From Enoplolaimus lenunculus (Eukaryota > Nematoda > Enoplea > Enoplida > Thoracostomopsidae), in the NCBI GenBank assembly GCA_030248215.1, contig JASANG010002802.1, positions 124,001 through 188,000 on the forward strand: DNA of 64,000 bases, in the 5' to 3' direction. The notes under the pieces were generated by a model, which searched no databases, was not told where the DNA came from, and saw only the letters and a list, made by a program, of their open reading frames with translations. The translations under genes and the position numbers were made by a program. Positions 1 through 12,600 of the stretch are shown here, piece after piece. Position 1 is the first letter of the stretch. Each line of letters opens with the position of its first letter.

Positions 1-562
1 GGGTAACGGTGACATTACAAAATCATTAAACGTTATCTTCAGTTTCCATCAAGGACCGCCGTAATCTATAATTAATCGGTGACTCATTGCGAGAACCAGC
101 GGAGGAAATAGAAATTGGTGACGGAAAGTGTTGGCAAATGTTATGAAACGCAAAAATTCTAAGGTAGAATCCTTATCATTTTATCACCAAAAAATTTCTT
201 GGCGAATAATTAGGGACCTTATCTTTTTTAACAAAAGAATTTCTGAGGGGAAATGTTGTACACAGTTTGTTGGTAAAATCAATCCATTCGCAATTGAGCC
301 AATGTTACTTTTAGGGGCGTAACAGTAGATTAAGCGTATTACTAAGCCGAAGCCTAAGCCTAAGCGTTGCAAAAATGTGCTCCTATGCCTAAGCCCAAGC
401 CTTGTAAATCAAAAATTGTAATCTAGATTGTAAACCCGCTCTTTTATACACCCACCAGAAACCTTTACGCACCTTAAAGTAACATGGGCCCGCAAGCTTA
501 GGTTTACGCTAGATCAAGATGCATTTAATACATCAAAATTTGGTTAATGGCTATTAACCTAC
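1..562 (-). other. Intron 59 of DYNC2H1, partial
   Basis: Continues off the window. It contains short GCCTAA repeats near 344-400 and nothing else I recognise. Confidence 0.6.
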
Positions 563-629
563 CTTTTGGTCTACAGTCTTCAATCCTTTGCTCAGTTTAT
601 CAACTTGCTTTTCAGCTTTTTGTAAATTT
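563..629 (-). CDS. DYNC2H1: DYNC2H1 exon 59 (residues 3149-3171), stalk CC2, last exon in window
   Basis: 67 nt encoding [20 protein letters not shown] then QK; human NLKKTEDRKRKLEELLNSVG. Donor GTAGGT, phase 0. I see no further exon in 1-562, so the gene continues past the left edge. Confidence 0.92.
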
Positions 630-3600
630 CTAAAACAATGTTAAAGTATATATTCATCTTGCCGAAGTTATTATATAAGCAACACAAATATCGCCATCTT
701 TGCTTTGTTTTGTAGTGGCTCGAGCAAAATCGGAATAGCTAAATCTTCAAAATAAACAAAACCTGGAAGCCGTGCTAGATGTATCGCATGCAGACTATTT
801 AGATTCTCAAACACTGTCACAAATCTTCATGAAACTTTTTGGCTGTGCATACGCGTAATAAGTGTTAACGAATGCACATTGTGTATTATATTTCGCACAC
901 ACTATTTGCGCATTCTTAGTCATAGTATACTCTATGCGCGAAAGTGTTAGCAATTTATACCTTTCTAGTTTATGTTTTTCGTTTTCCAACGGAGCTATTT
1001 TCTCGAGAATCGTTGCGTAAGCTAAATTTGCTTTGACCCAAGCAGCTAATGGGGCAGCAGCTGATGATGCACGTTTCGCAGTCTAAAGAATGTACAAATA
1101 CAATATTAATTACCTGGCTAAAGCATTAAAATATATTTTTTTCAATGAGTTCAATATTACCTTAATATGCTGATTAACAAATTGGGCAAAAATACAACGA
1201 GTTATTTTGCTTCAATGTCTCGAAGTATTAACACGCCAGTTCAAGAAAAATTAATGTTGCATAAAAAAATTGAAGATGATATAAGTCTTAAAAACCAAGG
1301 AAGGGCATTGTGCCTCCTAGAAATTTTTCTGGTAACTTATAGAAATGTTTTTGACTGCGCATTGACATCTCTTACCGCTGGTTCAAACGATTTGGCTTTA
1401 GATTTAAGCAATTCGGTGACTTTTTTGCGTATTTCAGGTGTTACGTTTCGCGCATCGAAATTGATTATGTCATCTTTTACGCCGCTTTTTCCAAGAAATC
1501 TGTATTAATCAAATAAAAATGCACATAATAGCTTGAAATTTGATGTTCGAAAGACACAGTCTGATTTAAACGAAACAATTTTTTCTACTTAGCGTACGAT
1601 AATCACTGACATTGAATTCCTGCTCGCCTGGTGGACATTTCATGGGGTAATGTATCGGCTATGTTTATTTGCTAATTATCAGTACCAGTTTTTACTGTTC
1701 AAAATGATTTTTTTCTTACGTTCTCATACTGCCCCACGAACTATCTTCAATGCCCATCATCAAAAGCACCGCCTCAAGTATATCTCGAATTGTTGTTGGA
1801 GGCATTCGGAACGAACGAATAGTATTTAACGCATCCATGGTAATCTCTCCAACGGCGAGCTTTGCCTCTTCAATCATTGGTTCAACCTAAGTTAATTTGC
1901 ACAACACAAAATGAAGCAAAGGCGTAGCCAATGGGGATAGAGATCAACTCAATACCGTTAAGATTTTGTAAAGAGGTATTGTGATCGTACCCAAAATAAA
2001 TTTAGAAAGGTAGTAATAAAAAGTTGTTAACAACCCAAGAAAACACCATTGGAAACGTTTATAACTGAACGCAACATACCGTTTATGAAAGTCTGTCAAC
2101 TGCTCCAAGGTGAAAGCCAGATATCAATATATAGAATGCAACAATTTTTTAAACCTTGCCTTAAAGATATTAGTACTGAAGATTGGTATATTCTTAGTGA
2201 AAACATATAAAAGCAGCAACACTGCGATTATAGATTAAAAACAATTGCCCACCTGAAGAAAGATAGTCGGTTTGGACCAAAAAACCCAGTTTTTAAATGC
2301 AACCAAATAAAAACTTACAGCACACAAAAGAGCTGGCATTATTTGTCATGCCGATTACAGGGTACATGTCTACTTCCTTTACACTAATGTTAATTTGATA
2401 CAATTCGCCCACCCACGTTACTGCTTAATATTTTCCAAAGTCTAAGCTTATATCCGCCAGTTTAAATATACGGCTAAGCCAGAGACTAAACCTAAATCCA
2501 AGTTATTATATGATTCAGATTAATATGTGTGTACCAAAAACTATTTGTGGGGTGAAGAAAACAAGTAACGATTTCAGAATACTATGCGTACTTGACATAT
2601 AACAGTTTGAAATACTAAGAAATCAAGCAGTAATTGAATCATTTTAAATGAAAATGGTACACAAACACCTACTTCAGCCAACTGCGCATCAATCACTTTT
2701 TTCTGTTCTTCTATCCGACGGTTTTCTTTTTCCGTATCCGCTTTCAGTTGCTCTATTTCGCCTTTTTGATCAGTAGCTGCCTGAAGTGATATTAACTTTT
2801 TAGTTTCCTGTTCCTGTGTCACGAATTCAAAGAGTTTTTAAAATTCCTGCATAAATTTCGCGAAAGATGAGTCACAAAGGCCCAGAGGCAACAGCATAGG
2901 CAATGGTTTAGAGTTATGCTTACACCAAACATAAACCCAAGGTTCATAAACCCTAAATGTAGGAGAATTTTACAAAAGCCATTCAATTTAAATAAAAAAC
3001 ATTTCAAATTACCGTCATGCTACCAGTAATCGCTTTGAGTGCTTCATCGGCATCGGCTTGTTTCGTTGCGAGCAGTTTACTTTTTTCTGCAGCTTTAGCT
3101 TTTAACTCAGCCACTAATTCGCGTGCTTCGCTTAGTTTCGATACACCAGCCTAAAAAGATAGCACTTTGAAATTCAAAACTTGGAAAACAGGTTTAAAGA
3201 AACTCCTAAATCTACCCAGTGTGGAGTTTAAGAGGCCAATCTTGGGTGCAGCTGTTGAAAGGTAGCAAATATGAAACGACCGAGCAACTCTTAAATCTAT
3301 TTCACTTGAATATTTTTAATTTAATATCAGATGTGAATTCAAACTAAGATTCGAATCCAGCTGAGCGTGGGTGGCTTGGCTTTTAACATCACCACTCAAC
3401 AATAGGAGCGGCAGAACCAATCCGGCATGCTCTTTCAAAAACATTCTGCCTTCGGCGGAATTCAGGTTACGTATCACGTTATTCACGCTTAATGGCTTCT
3501 CGCTCATCTTACATGCGAGTTTTTTCGCCATGAAGCCCTATTTATACGTGCAAGATTTTGCAGCGAAAACTCGCAGCTTCAATTGGCACAGGTTTCTTGC

Positions 3601-6600
3601 AGCTGCAAGTATTTGCAAGAAAATATCATTTTAATTACGACTCTTGACATGAGTTATGAGTAATTTGCAGACGAGTGCAATAAATATCAAACATAAGCTA
3701 CGAATTATCAGTTAAGCCAATGATGCTGAATTCGACTTGCAAAATTATTCATCCCTATAAATTAATTCTTGGCGCATATTCGTCATAAATAAATGCAGCT
3801 GCTAGTTCTTCGAATGAATTTTTTTAAAACATGAAGCTGCAACGTTCTGCTGAAAGAAACACAATCACGCGTAAAGAAGACTCTACACGAAATTTCTTGA
3901 CTTGAATGAAAACGTTTTCATAATGATACAATTTTTATTTAATGCTTAAAAACCAAAAACAAGCCCCGTCGCAATCGCCATAGACTAAGAAAATCAAACA
4001 GGTTTGATATTTGAATGAATTCAAATGAACTCAAGCTTCTTGAATAAATTCAAAAAGTCTGTATCCAATCAGAAACGCTCAACAACATGTATTTCGATTG
4101 GCCAATCAAAACACAGGTGTTTTTACGAATCGGACAGTCAAGAAGGCAAGAAGCAGCGAAACTGAAATTATAATCACCTGTAAATGCTTTTGTTTATCCT
4201 CAATTTTAGCTTTCTTTCGTCGATACACCAACGCGTATGTGCGCAAAAATGCCATAAACTTTCGTGGCGAATGCAATCTGTCCTCAGTTCGATTGAAAAT
4301 TGAAGCGAAATGCCGAGTTAGCTCGTTTCCCCCAGTCAGTGGGCGGTCTGCCGCTTTGACGCCAACTGCACCACTACTTGCCGTCTCCGAAGACATGCGG
4401 TTGATAAATAACCGTGGGATCTGAAATCAGCACCTATTGATACTTGTTTACCTACAGCTCACACTACTAATTTGGTAAAAAGCAAAAGTTTCACTCGTAC
4501 GATAGGTTTTCAAAATGGCGACGTATTATGGCTTCAAATCTTATAAATTAACAAAGACTCTTCGCATTTATCAAGTTCAAAAAGGTGTTAAATTTTGAAG
4601 TTACCCGTTATTTATTCTAAAAACGCCGTACTGTTGACAACTGATAATAGTTACTACACGCATTTGAGAATATGCACACAAAATACGACCAGTCGTAGTG
4701 GGACTACATTTATTGAGCGAAGCTCGAACACACGTAAGCAATCAAGGTAATATGCAAATTAGTTATTAGCTAACTATTCATTTATCGGTTTTGGAGGTTT
4801 GTAAGCAATTTCCTCAGATTCCTCGAACGCAAAAACCTTTCACCACCCTAATAATTATTGGAATAATTCAAAAAGTCCTACTTTTGTCTCGTCAATTAAG
4901 CAAATATGCAAATTATCTCTTAGCTAACTATTCGATAATCGCCTTTAAAGGTTTGTAGGCAATTTATTCAGATTCCTAGCACCCGAAAACCCTTTAGTGC
5001 TGAAATTATATTGCTTTTAACCTTAATAATTATTGAAATAATTTAAAAAGTCCAAATTCTGCATGGTCAATTAAGTTAATATGCAAATTAGCTATTAGCT
5101 AACTATTCAATTATCGGTTTTGGAGGTTTGTAAACAATTTATTCAAATTTCTCGCACCTAAAAACCCTTTAGGTCTGAAATTATATTGCTTTTAACCTTA
5201 ATAATTAGTGAAATATTGTAAAAAGTCCTAATTTAGGCTTATAAACTATGCTCATATGCAAATTATCTATTAGCTAACAGCTCAATTATCCGTTTTGGAG
5301 ATTTGTAAACAGTCTACGCAGATTCCTCGCACCCAAAAACCCTTTAATGCTAAAATAAGATGGCTTCTAACTGTAATAATTAGTGAAATATTGTAAAAAG
5401 TCCTAATTTTAGGCTTAATTAATTATGCAAATTAGCCTGTTGCTAATAAACGGCTTAAAATTTTCAAACCCCAATACGAGGTTAACACCCCAGGATTATT
5501 GGCTTTCAAACAAAAAAAGTTTATCAAAATCGGTTCAGCCGTTCCTGAGATTCTTTTCGGACGGACAGACGGACAGACGGACGGACGGACATCCACCTTT
5601 CGACCCCCAAGTACACCAGTCGTAGTGGGACTACATTTATTGAGCGAAGCTCGAACACACGTAAGCAATTAAGGTAATATGCAAATTAGTTATTAGCTAA
5701 CTATTCATTTATCGGTTTTTGAGGTTGTAAGCAATTTCCTCAGATTCCTCGCACGCAAAAACCTTTCAGCCACCCTAATAATTATTGGAATAATTCAAAA
5801 AGCCCTAATTTTGTCTCGTCAATTAGCAAATATGCAAGTTATCTATTAGCTAACTATTCGATAATCGCCTTTCAAGGTTTGTAGACAATTTATTCAGATT
5901 CCTCGCACCCGAAAACCCATTATTGCTGAAATTAGATTACTTGTAACCCTAATAATTAGTGCAACATTGTAAAAACGCCTAATTTAGGCTTATCAACTAT
6001 GCTTATATGCAAATCATCTATTAGCTAACTACTCAATTATTGGTTTTACACGTTTGTAAACAATTTATTCAGATTCCTCACACCTAAAAACCCTTTAGTG
6101 CTAAAATTATATTGCTTCTAACCTTAATAAATAGTGAAATATTGTAAAAAGCCTAATTTAGGCTTATAAACTATGCTAATATGCAAATTATCTATTAGCT
6201 AACTGCTCAATTATCAGTTTTGGAGATTTGTAAAAAGTCTACACAGATTCCTCGCACCCAAAACCCTTAAATGCTAAAATCAGATTGCTTCTAACTGTAA
6301 TAATTAGTGAAATATTGTGGAAAGTCCTAATTTAGGCTTGGTTAATTATGCAAATTAGCCTGTAGCGAATAAACGGCTTAAAATTTTCAAACACCAATGC
6401 GAGATTAACACCCCAGGATAATTGGTTTTCAAACAAAAAAAGTTTATCAAAATCGGTTCAGCCGTTCCTGAGATTCTTTTCGGACGGACAGACGGACAGA
6501 CGGACGGACGGACATCCACCTTTCGACCCCCAAGTACACCAGTCGTAGTGGGACTACATTTATTGAGCGAAGCTCGAACACACGTAAGCAATTAAGGTAA

Positions 6601-9600
6601 TATGCAAATTTGTTATTAGCTGACTGTTCATTTATCGGTTTTGGAGGTTTGTAAGCAATTTCCTCAGATTCCTCGCACCCAAAAACCCTTTAGCCACCCT
6701 ATAATTTTTGGAATAACTAAAAAGTCCTAATTTTGTCTTGTCAATTAAGCTAATATGCAAATTAACTATTAGCTAACTATTCAATTATCGGTTTTGGATG
6801 TTTGCAAACTATTTATTCAAATTCCATGCACCTAAAAACCCTTTAGTGCTGAAATTATATTGCTTTTAACCTTAATAATTAGTGAAATATTGTAAAAAGT
6901 CCTAATTTAGGCTTATAACCTATGCTAATATGCAAATTATCTAGTAGCTAGGAAAGTACTAATTTAGGCTTAATTAATTATGCAAATTAGCCTGTAGCTA
7001 TTAAACAGCTCAAAATTTTAAAACCCCAATGCGAGGTTAACACCCCAGGATAATTGGCTTTCAAACAAAAAAAAGTTTATCAAAAATCGGTTCAGCCTTC
7101 CTGAGATTCTTTTCGGATGGACAGACGGACAGACGGACAGACGGACATCCACCTTTCGACCCCAAAGTACAAAACATAAAACGCTTCGCTCCGCTCAATA
7201 AATCGCTGTGATGAAATATATATTCTTAGTTGTTTAAAGTCTTGCTGCTGCTACTAGAGAAGATCACAGCACCTTACCGCAGCCATTGCCTCTTGGCTCC
7301 ACGACTCCATCCACTGAACCGAACAATGTTTGTAGATTGACGGATTGCTTTCGCACTGGACGTAGAAGTTCCCAGTACTTGTGTTCATTATCAAAACAAT
7401 GTGCAAATTTCGTTTGGTTCCTAAAAATATAATTAAGTGTCGTATCCTTTTCCTTGATTACATAGAATGATTATTAGGACGTGACACATAGCTAAACCTT
7501 TCAGGGCTGTAGCCGGACTAACATGCTAAGCGGGCGGTGGAAAAAATTCCAGGAAGAACGTGCAGAGCTTTGATATGGATTACAAATGGAGCTAAACCTT
7601 TTCTGCAATGGTCAGCGAACATTGGAGCACTAGCGACACTAGGAGTGAGTGAGAACTAATACCCCAATCGAATTGTTTCAAGTTCCAGATTACGTTTTCC
7701 TCAAAAGTGAACAACAATTCTGCAGCTACGCTTATGTCTACAAAATACAACAGGGACTGTTAGAAAATTCTGATTTATTTTCCCAGCTTACTTTTCGCAA
7801 AATACGAGTACAGCGTTCCACGATGCGCATCCTGTGACGCGTGGTCCCGAATGGACGAAAGCAACGTATCGAGTTCTTCGGGATTGTACAACCCTAAAAA
7901 CTTTGATCTTGTACGCATTTCTCCACAGTTAAGGATCAGTCTTGGATAAGCCTTGGAGCCGATTATCCTTTGACAAGTTTTGAGATATAAATTTTTTAAA
8001 CGCACTGTTGAACTTTCTGTCCGATAGGTTGTAAATGCTACCTAACGCAAAATAAGAAGCTATTTTGGTGTTTTGAACGAGTAACAGAGGTAAGTAAAGA
8101 CTTAAAAACAACGCCATATATAACCAAGCTTGAATTTTTGCAACGCCCATGATAGCTGGTCTAGTTATTGCAGATTGTTCAGATCCGAAGCCAGCTTAAC
8201 ATGTTTAGTATGGTATATTTCAGTGGAACAAACGGGATTTATAACGAATTTGAGGCGGGGCTAATACTTTTCACCGAGGAAAGCAAAAACGGTTACGAGG
8301 CTAGTAAACTTACACCGCATGATTAGCTTGTTGCAAAATAGTAACATAGCGAACATGCGTTGCTTACCTGGAGCTTCACCAGCTGCCAGTAACGAATTGA
8401 TGAGCTCCAAAAACGGCGGTGAAATTATTTGATGATCTTCCACGACAAAAACCACCTGTTCGTTTTCGATCGCTGCGAGTTGAATTGCCTGAAACATTGA
8501 AAATAAAAACAAAATACCAATAGTCTCAACTGTGCAACACAGGGGGTATGATCAATTCCGTAGATACGAATATATTTCGGAACGCATTGTTTAAGCTGAA
8601 AAATTCAAGGGCATGATTAGCAAGCGACAAAAATTTTTTCCTCTCCAGGTTATTCTACACCCTGTAGAACTGAGGTTTTCAAGTCTTTTCTAAAAAATTC
8701 GAGGAGTATCCCCTATCCCTCCTTGTGCAGGCCCGTAACTGCGAACTTTAAGCAGGGGAATGCAAGCATTTCAAAAGACTTGCAAGAAGCGTAGTTGAAA
8801 CTTTTTCAGGAACGGCAATATACTTCTAGGTGCGGCTACAGGCCAATCAGGAGTGTGCAGTTTTAAACGCAGTACACGTCCCAAAAACACGTCAAACTTA
8901 GTTGCCAATTGATAGCATAGCGACAACTCACTTGTTTGAGCTCAATTTTGAACTGTTTTAGTTCGTATCCACGGGTTACTTTCGGGGACACCAAAGTCAT
9001 TCCTTGCATATGAGCAGCAAGCGATACTGCAGAACGTCGGCCACAGCCGGAACTGCCGGCTAACAGGAGCGACCCGGCGGCACGGGTAAGAACTCGGTCT
9101 ACCCTGGCGGCGTACCAGAGAACATCCGGAAACAAAAGTAGATCTAAAGCTCTTGCTTCGTGTTCTGAAAGAAATTTTGCAAGTTTTTCAATTTTCAGAA
9201 AAAAAATCAAATAGCTTTTCAAGCGCACACTGTAATAATTTGAAGTGGTTTCGTTTTTGGTATCAAAACAATTACAGGATATGAAATAGGCAAATAATCG
9301 TGAATTTACAAACTTGCATTGCGTTTAGATTGGCGATGTGGTCGCACAACCCAGGGGTGAACTGGAATTAAAAAACCGGAGTCCGAGTTGTTGAGGTGTT
9401 TAGCAATCTTGAAACATTTTAATCCTCATAAACGTTGCAATGGTAAGCTGGCTAAAACGAGCCTGTATTTAGAATTAAATTTCAGCCAATCATAACAATT
9501 CCCAAAGTTTAAACGATAACATCGCGATCGTACAAACAAAATTTAACATTCCTCCCTCCGAGATTTGAACTTATGTAGTCCATTGTGCATATCGGGTATA

Positions 9601-12600
9601 CAATTGCAAAAAGTTATCCAATAGACGAAACACTTACGAAATCGATTTAAATTTTTATCCAAAATTGACGAAAAATCAGCCGCCGTCAGTTCGCCAAGAT
9701 GTTTTCCAAAACCAGAAATTGGAGCACCGGGAGCGCATCCGCCATGAGCGCCGTGTGTTACGTAAAATAGCTCTGAAATGAAATAAAACCGTGTACATTG
9801 GCAAATGTGCCTACCGATTTTAAACAAGCAGCCCCCAAAAGGGCACGTTTTAGACGGGGTAAATATGTCTTGCTTAAATCAGGTTTAATAATAAAGACCA
9901 CCAAACAAACTGAACAGGTCCCGAACTCAAAGTCCTAATATAAATTTGGGCTTGTTAAGTCTAGTCGTTAGCTCATAGCCAATTCATAAGGCTAAGCGAA
10001 GCCTGAAGGCCACGACTTTATTGGGGATATTGAGACAAACTGTCCACTTCTATTGCATTAACACTAGTGCTGAAGAAAAGTACACAACTATCATGTGTTT
10101 TCGTATATTCATACCTTTTGGTTTAAGCAAATTTAACAATTGAAATACATGCAAAATATGTTGCACTTCGAATGCAGTACCTAAATTATTGTTAGGTATA
10201 TTATATGCCTGCAATTTCAGTAGATGGAAAACGAAAAACAAACCAAAATATTAGGCATAAATCTTTCACATTTCGAGAGTCAATTTCTTATTTCAAAATT
10301 TTTATGGGAAATTCAAAATCCTAAACTTTTCGTAATTTTAAATTAGTAAAATGTCTAATTTGTTAATTCGAAAAGAAAATCAAAGAGCACCGATAGGCTA
10401 ATGTGGGCCTTTTTAGCGTTTGATGTGCATAGAACTAAATCATGGCAATAAACTTCTACTGGGTAAAACTTTGAAATTTCGCAAACAGGAGTTCAACCCA
10501 GCATACCTAAGTGCCAGACAATCTGCTAAATAAATGGGATATTATGGCACGCAGTTGATACTCAACCAGGATTTATATGACATTTAATGTGCATATATAA
10601 CGCTGGAAGATATAATGCTGAAAATTATAAAACGGTAATGTACATGTACAGCAAAGAATATAGTTGCAAATCATCAATTCTAATTTGTGCATGGAAGTAA
10701 AAAATAGGATTGTGAAACACCAGGGTGGGCCACGACATCAAGAATGGGGGGCTTCGCTTGAAAATTCTTCAAAATTCAGCCTTCGATTTAACTCCTGCTT
10801 GCCAAAGAGCCTTTCCCATTTAAAATTCCTGGTTACGCGCTTGTACAGCAGAAGCAACCAAACTAAACTGCTACGACCGTGGACGAACAAGACTTTTCCA
10901 ACTTCAAAAATCAAAAATTTTACATTTAGTTCCTCTAAATTTGCAATTTTTTTCGAAATGAACTATATACCAGTCGTAGTGGGACTACATTTATTGAGCG
11001 AAGCTCGAACACACGTAAGCAATTAAGGTAATATGCAAATTAGTTATTAGCTAACTATTCATTTATCGCTTTTGGAGGTTTGTAAGCAATTTCCTCTGAT
11101 TCCTCGCACTCAAAAACCCTTCAACCACCCTAATAATTATTGGAATAATTACAAAAAGTCCTAATTTTGTCTCGTCAATTGAGCAAATATGCAAATCATC
11201 TATTAGCTCAGTATTCGATAATCGCTTTTAAAGGTTTGTAGACAATTTAATCAGATTCCTCGCACCTGAAAACCCTTCAACCACCCTAATAATTATTGGA
11301 ATAATTATAAAAAGTCCTAATTTTGTCTCGTCAATTAAGCAAATATGCAAATCATCTATTAGCTAACTATTCGATAATCGCTTTTAAAGGTTTGCAGACA
11401 ATTTAATCAGATTCCTCGCACCTGAAAACCCATTATTGCTAAAATTGGATTGCTTGTAACCATAATAATTAGTGAAACATTGTAAAAGCGCCTAATTTAG
11501 GCTTATCAATTATGCTTACATGCAAATTATCTATTAGCTAACTACTCAATTATCGGTTTTACACGTTTGTAAACAATTTATTCAGATTCCTCGCACCACA
11601 AAGCCTTCCGTAAACCTTAATAATTATTGAAATAATTTAAAAAGTCCTAATTTTGCCTTGTCAATTAAGCTAATATGCAAATCAGCTATTAGCTAACTAT
11701 TCAATTATCGGTTTTGGAGGTTTGTAAACAATTTATTCAGATTCCTCGCACCCGAAAACCTCCAGTAATCCCTAATAATTAATGAAATAATTTATAAAGT
11801 CCTAGTTTTGTTTTGTCAATTAAGCAAATATGCAAATTAGCTATTAGCTAACTATTCAATTATCGGTTTTGGATGTTTGTAAACAATTTATTCAAATTCC
11901 TCGCACCTAAAAACCCTTTTGTGCTGAAATTATATTGCTTCTAACTGTAATAATTAGTGAAATATTGTAAAAAGTCCTAATTTAGGCTTATAAAGTATGC
12001 TAATATGTAAATTATCTATTAGCTAACTGCTCAGTTATCGGTTTTGGGGGTTTGTAAATAGTCTACGCAGATTTCTCGCATTCAAAAACCCTTTAATGCT
12101 AAAATTAGATTGCTTCTAACTGTAATAATTAGCGAAGTATTGTGGAAAGTCCCAATTTAGGCTTAATTAATTATGCATAATTAGCCTGTAGCTAATAAAC
12201 GGCTTAAAAGTTTAAAACCCTAATGCGAGGTTAACACCCCAGGATAATTGGCTTTCAAACAAAAAACGTTTATCGAAATCGGTTCAGCCGTTCCTGAGAT
12301 TCTTTTCGGACGGACAGACGGACATCCACCTTTCGACCCCAAGTACAAAACATAAAACGCTTCGCGAAACTCCGAGCTTCGCTCAATAATATATTTGAAA
12401 TATATGTATATTTTCATATACATATTACCTATAGTGTATAATATAGTAACAGTGTGACACTATGCATACAACCCGTATTAGCGTGATGTAGTGGCACGCG
12501 GACCCTACTTTGTCTAACCCACCTTGATTGAGGGGGGGGGGGGGTCTGTACGGCTTTGCACTAAACAAAATTGCGTATTAGATGAAAAGAGGTCTGCACT

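Noticed and set aside
1167-1508. 113-codon plus-strand ORF
   Set aside because: Overlaps exon 57 in antisense; no homology recognised.
2574-2822. Longer exon 55 reading from 2822
   Set aside because: Would add 14 residues absent from the family; the acceptor at 2781 gives exact spacing.
5432-5668. Repeated ORFs [18 protein letters not shown] at several places
   Set aside because: They read through the tail and head of the octamer-repeat element; not a gene.
4688-12387. Octamer repeats as Helitrons
   Set aside because: A 3' hairpin exists, but neither a TC start nor a CTRR end at an AT target can be shown.
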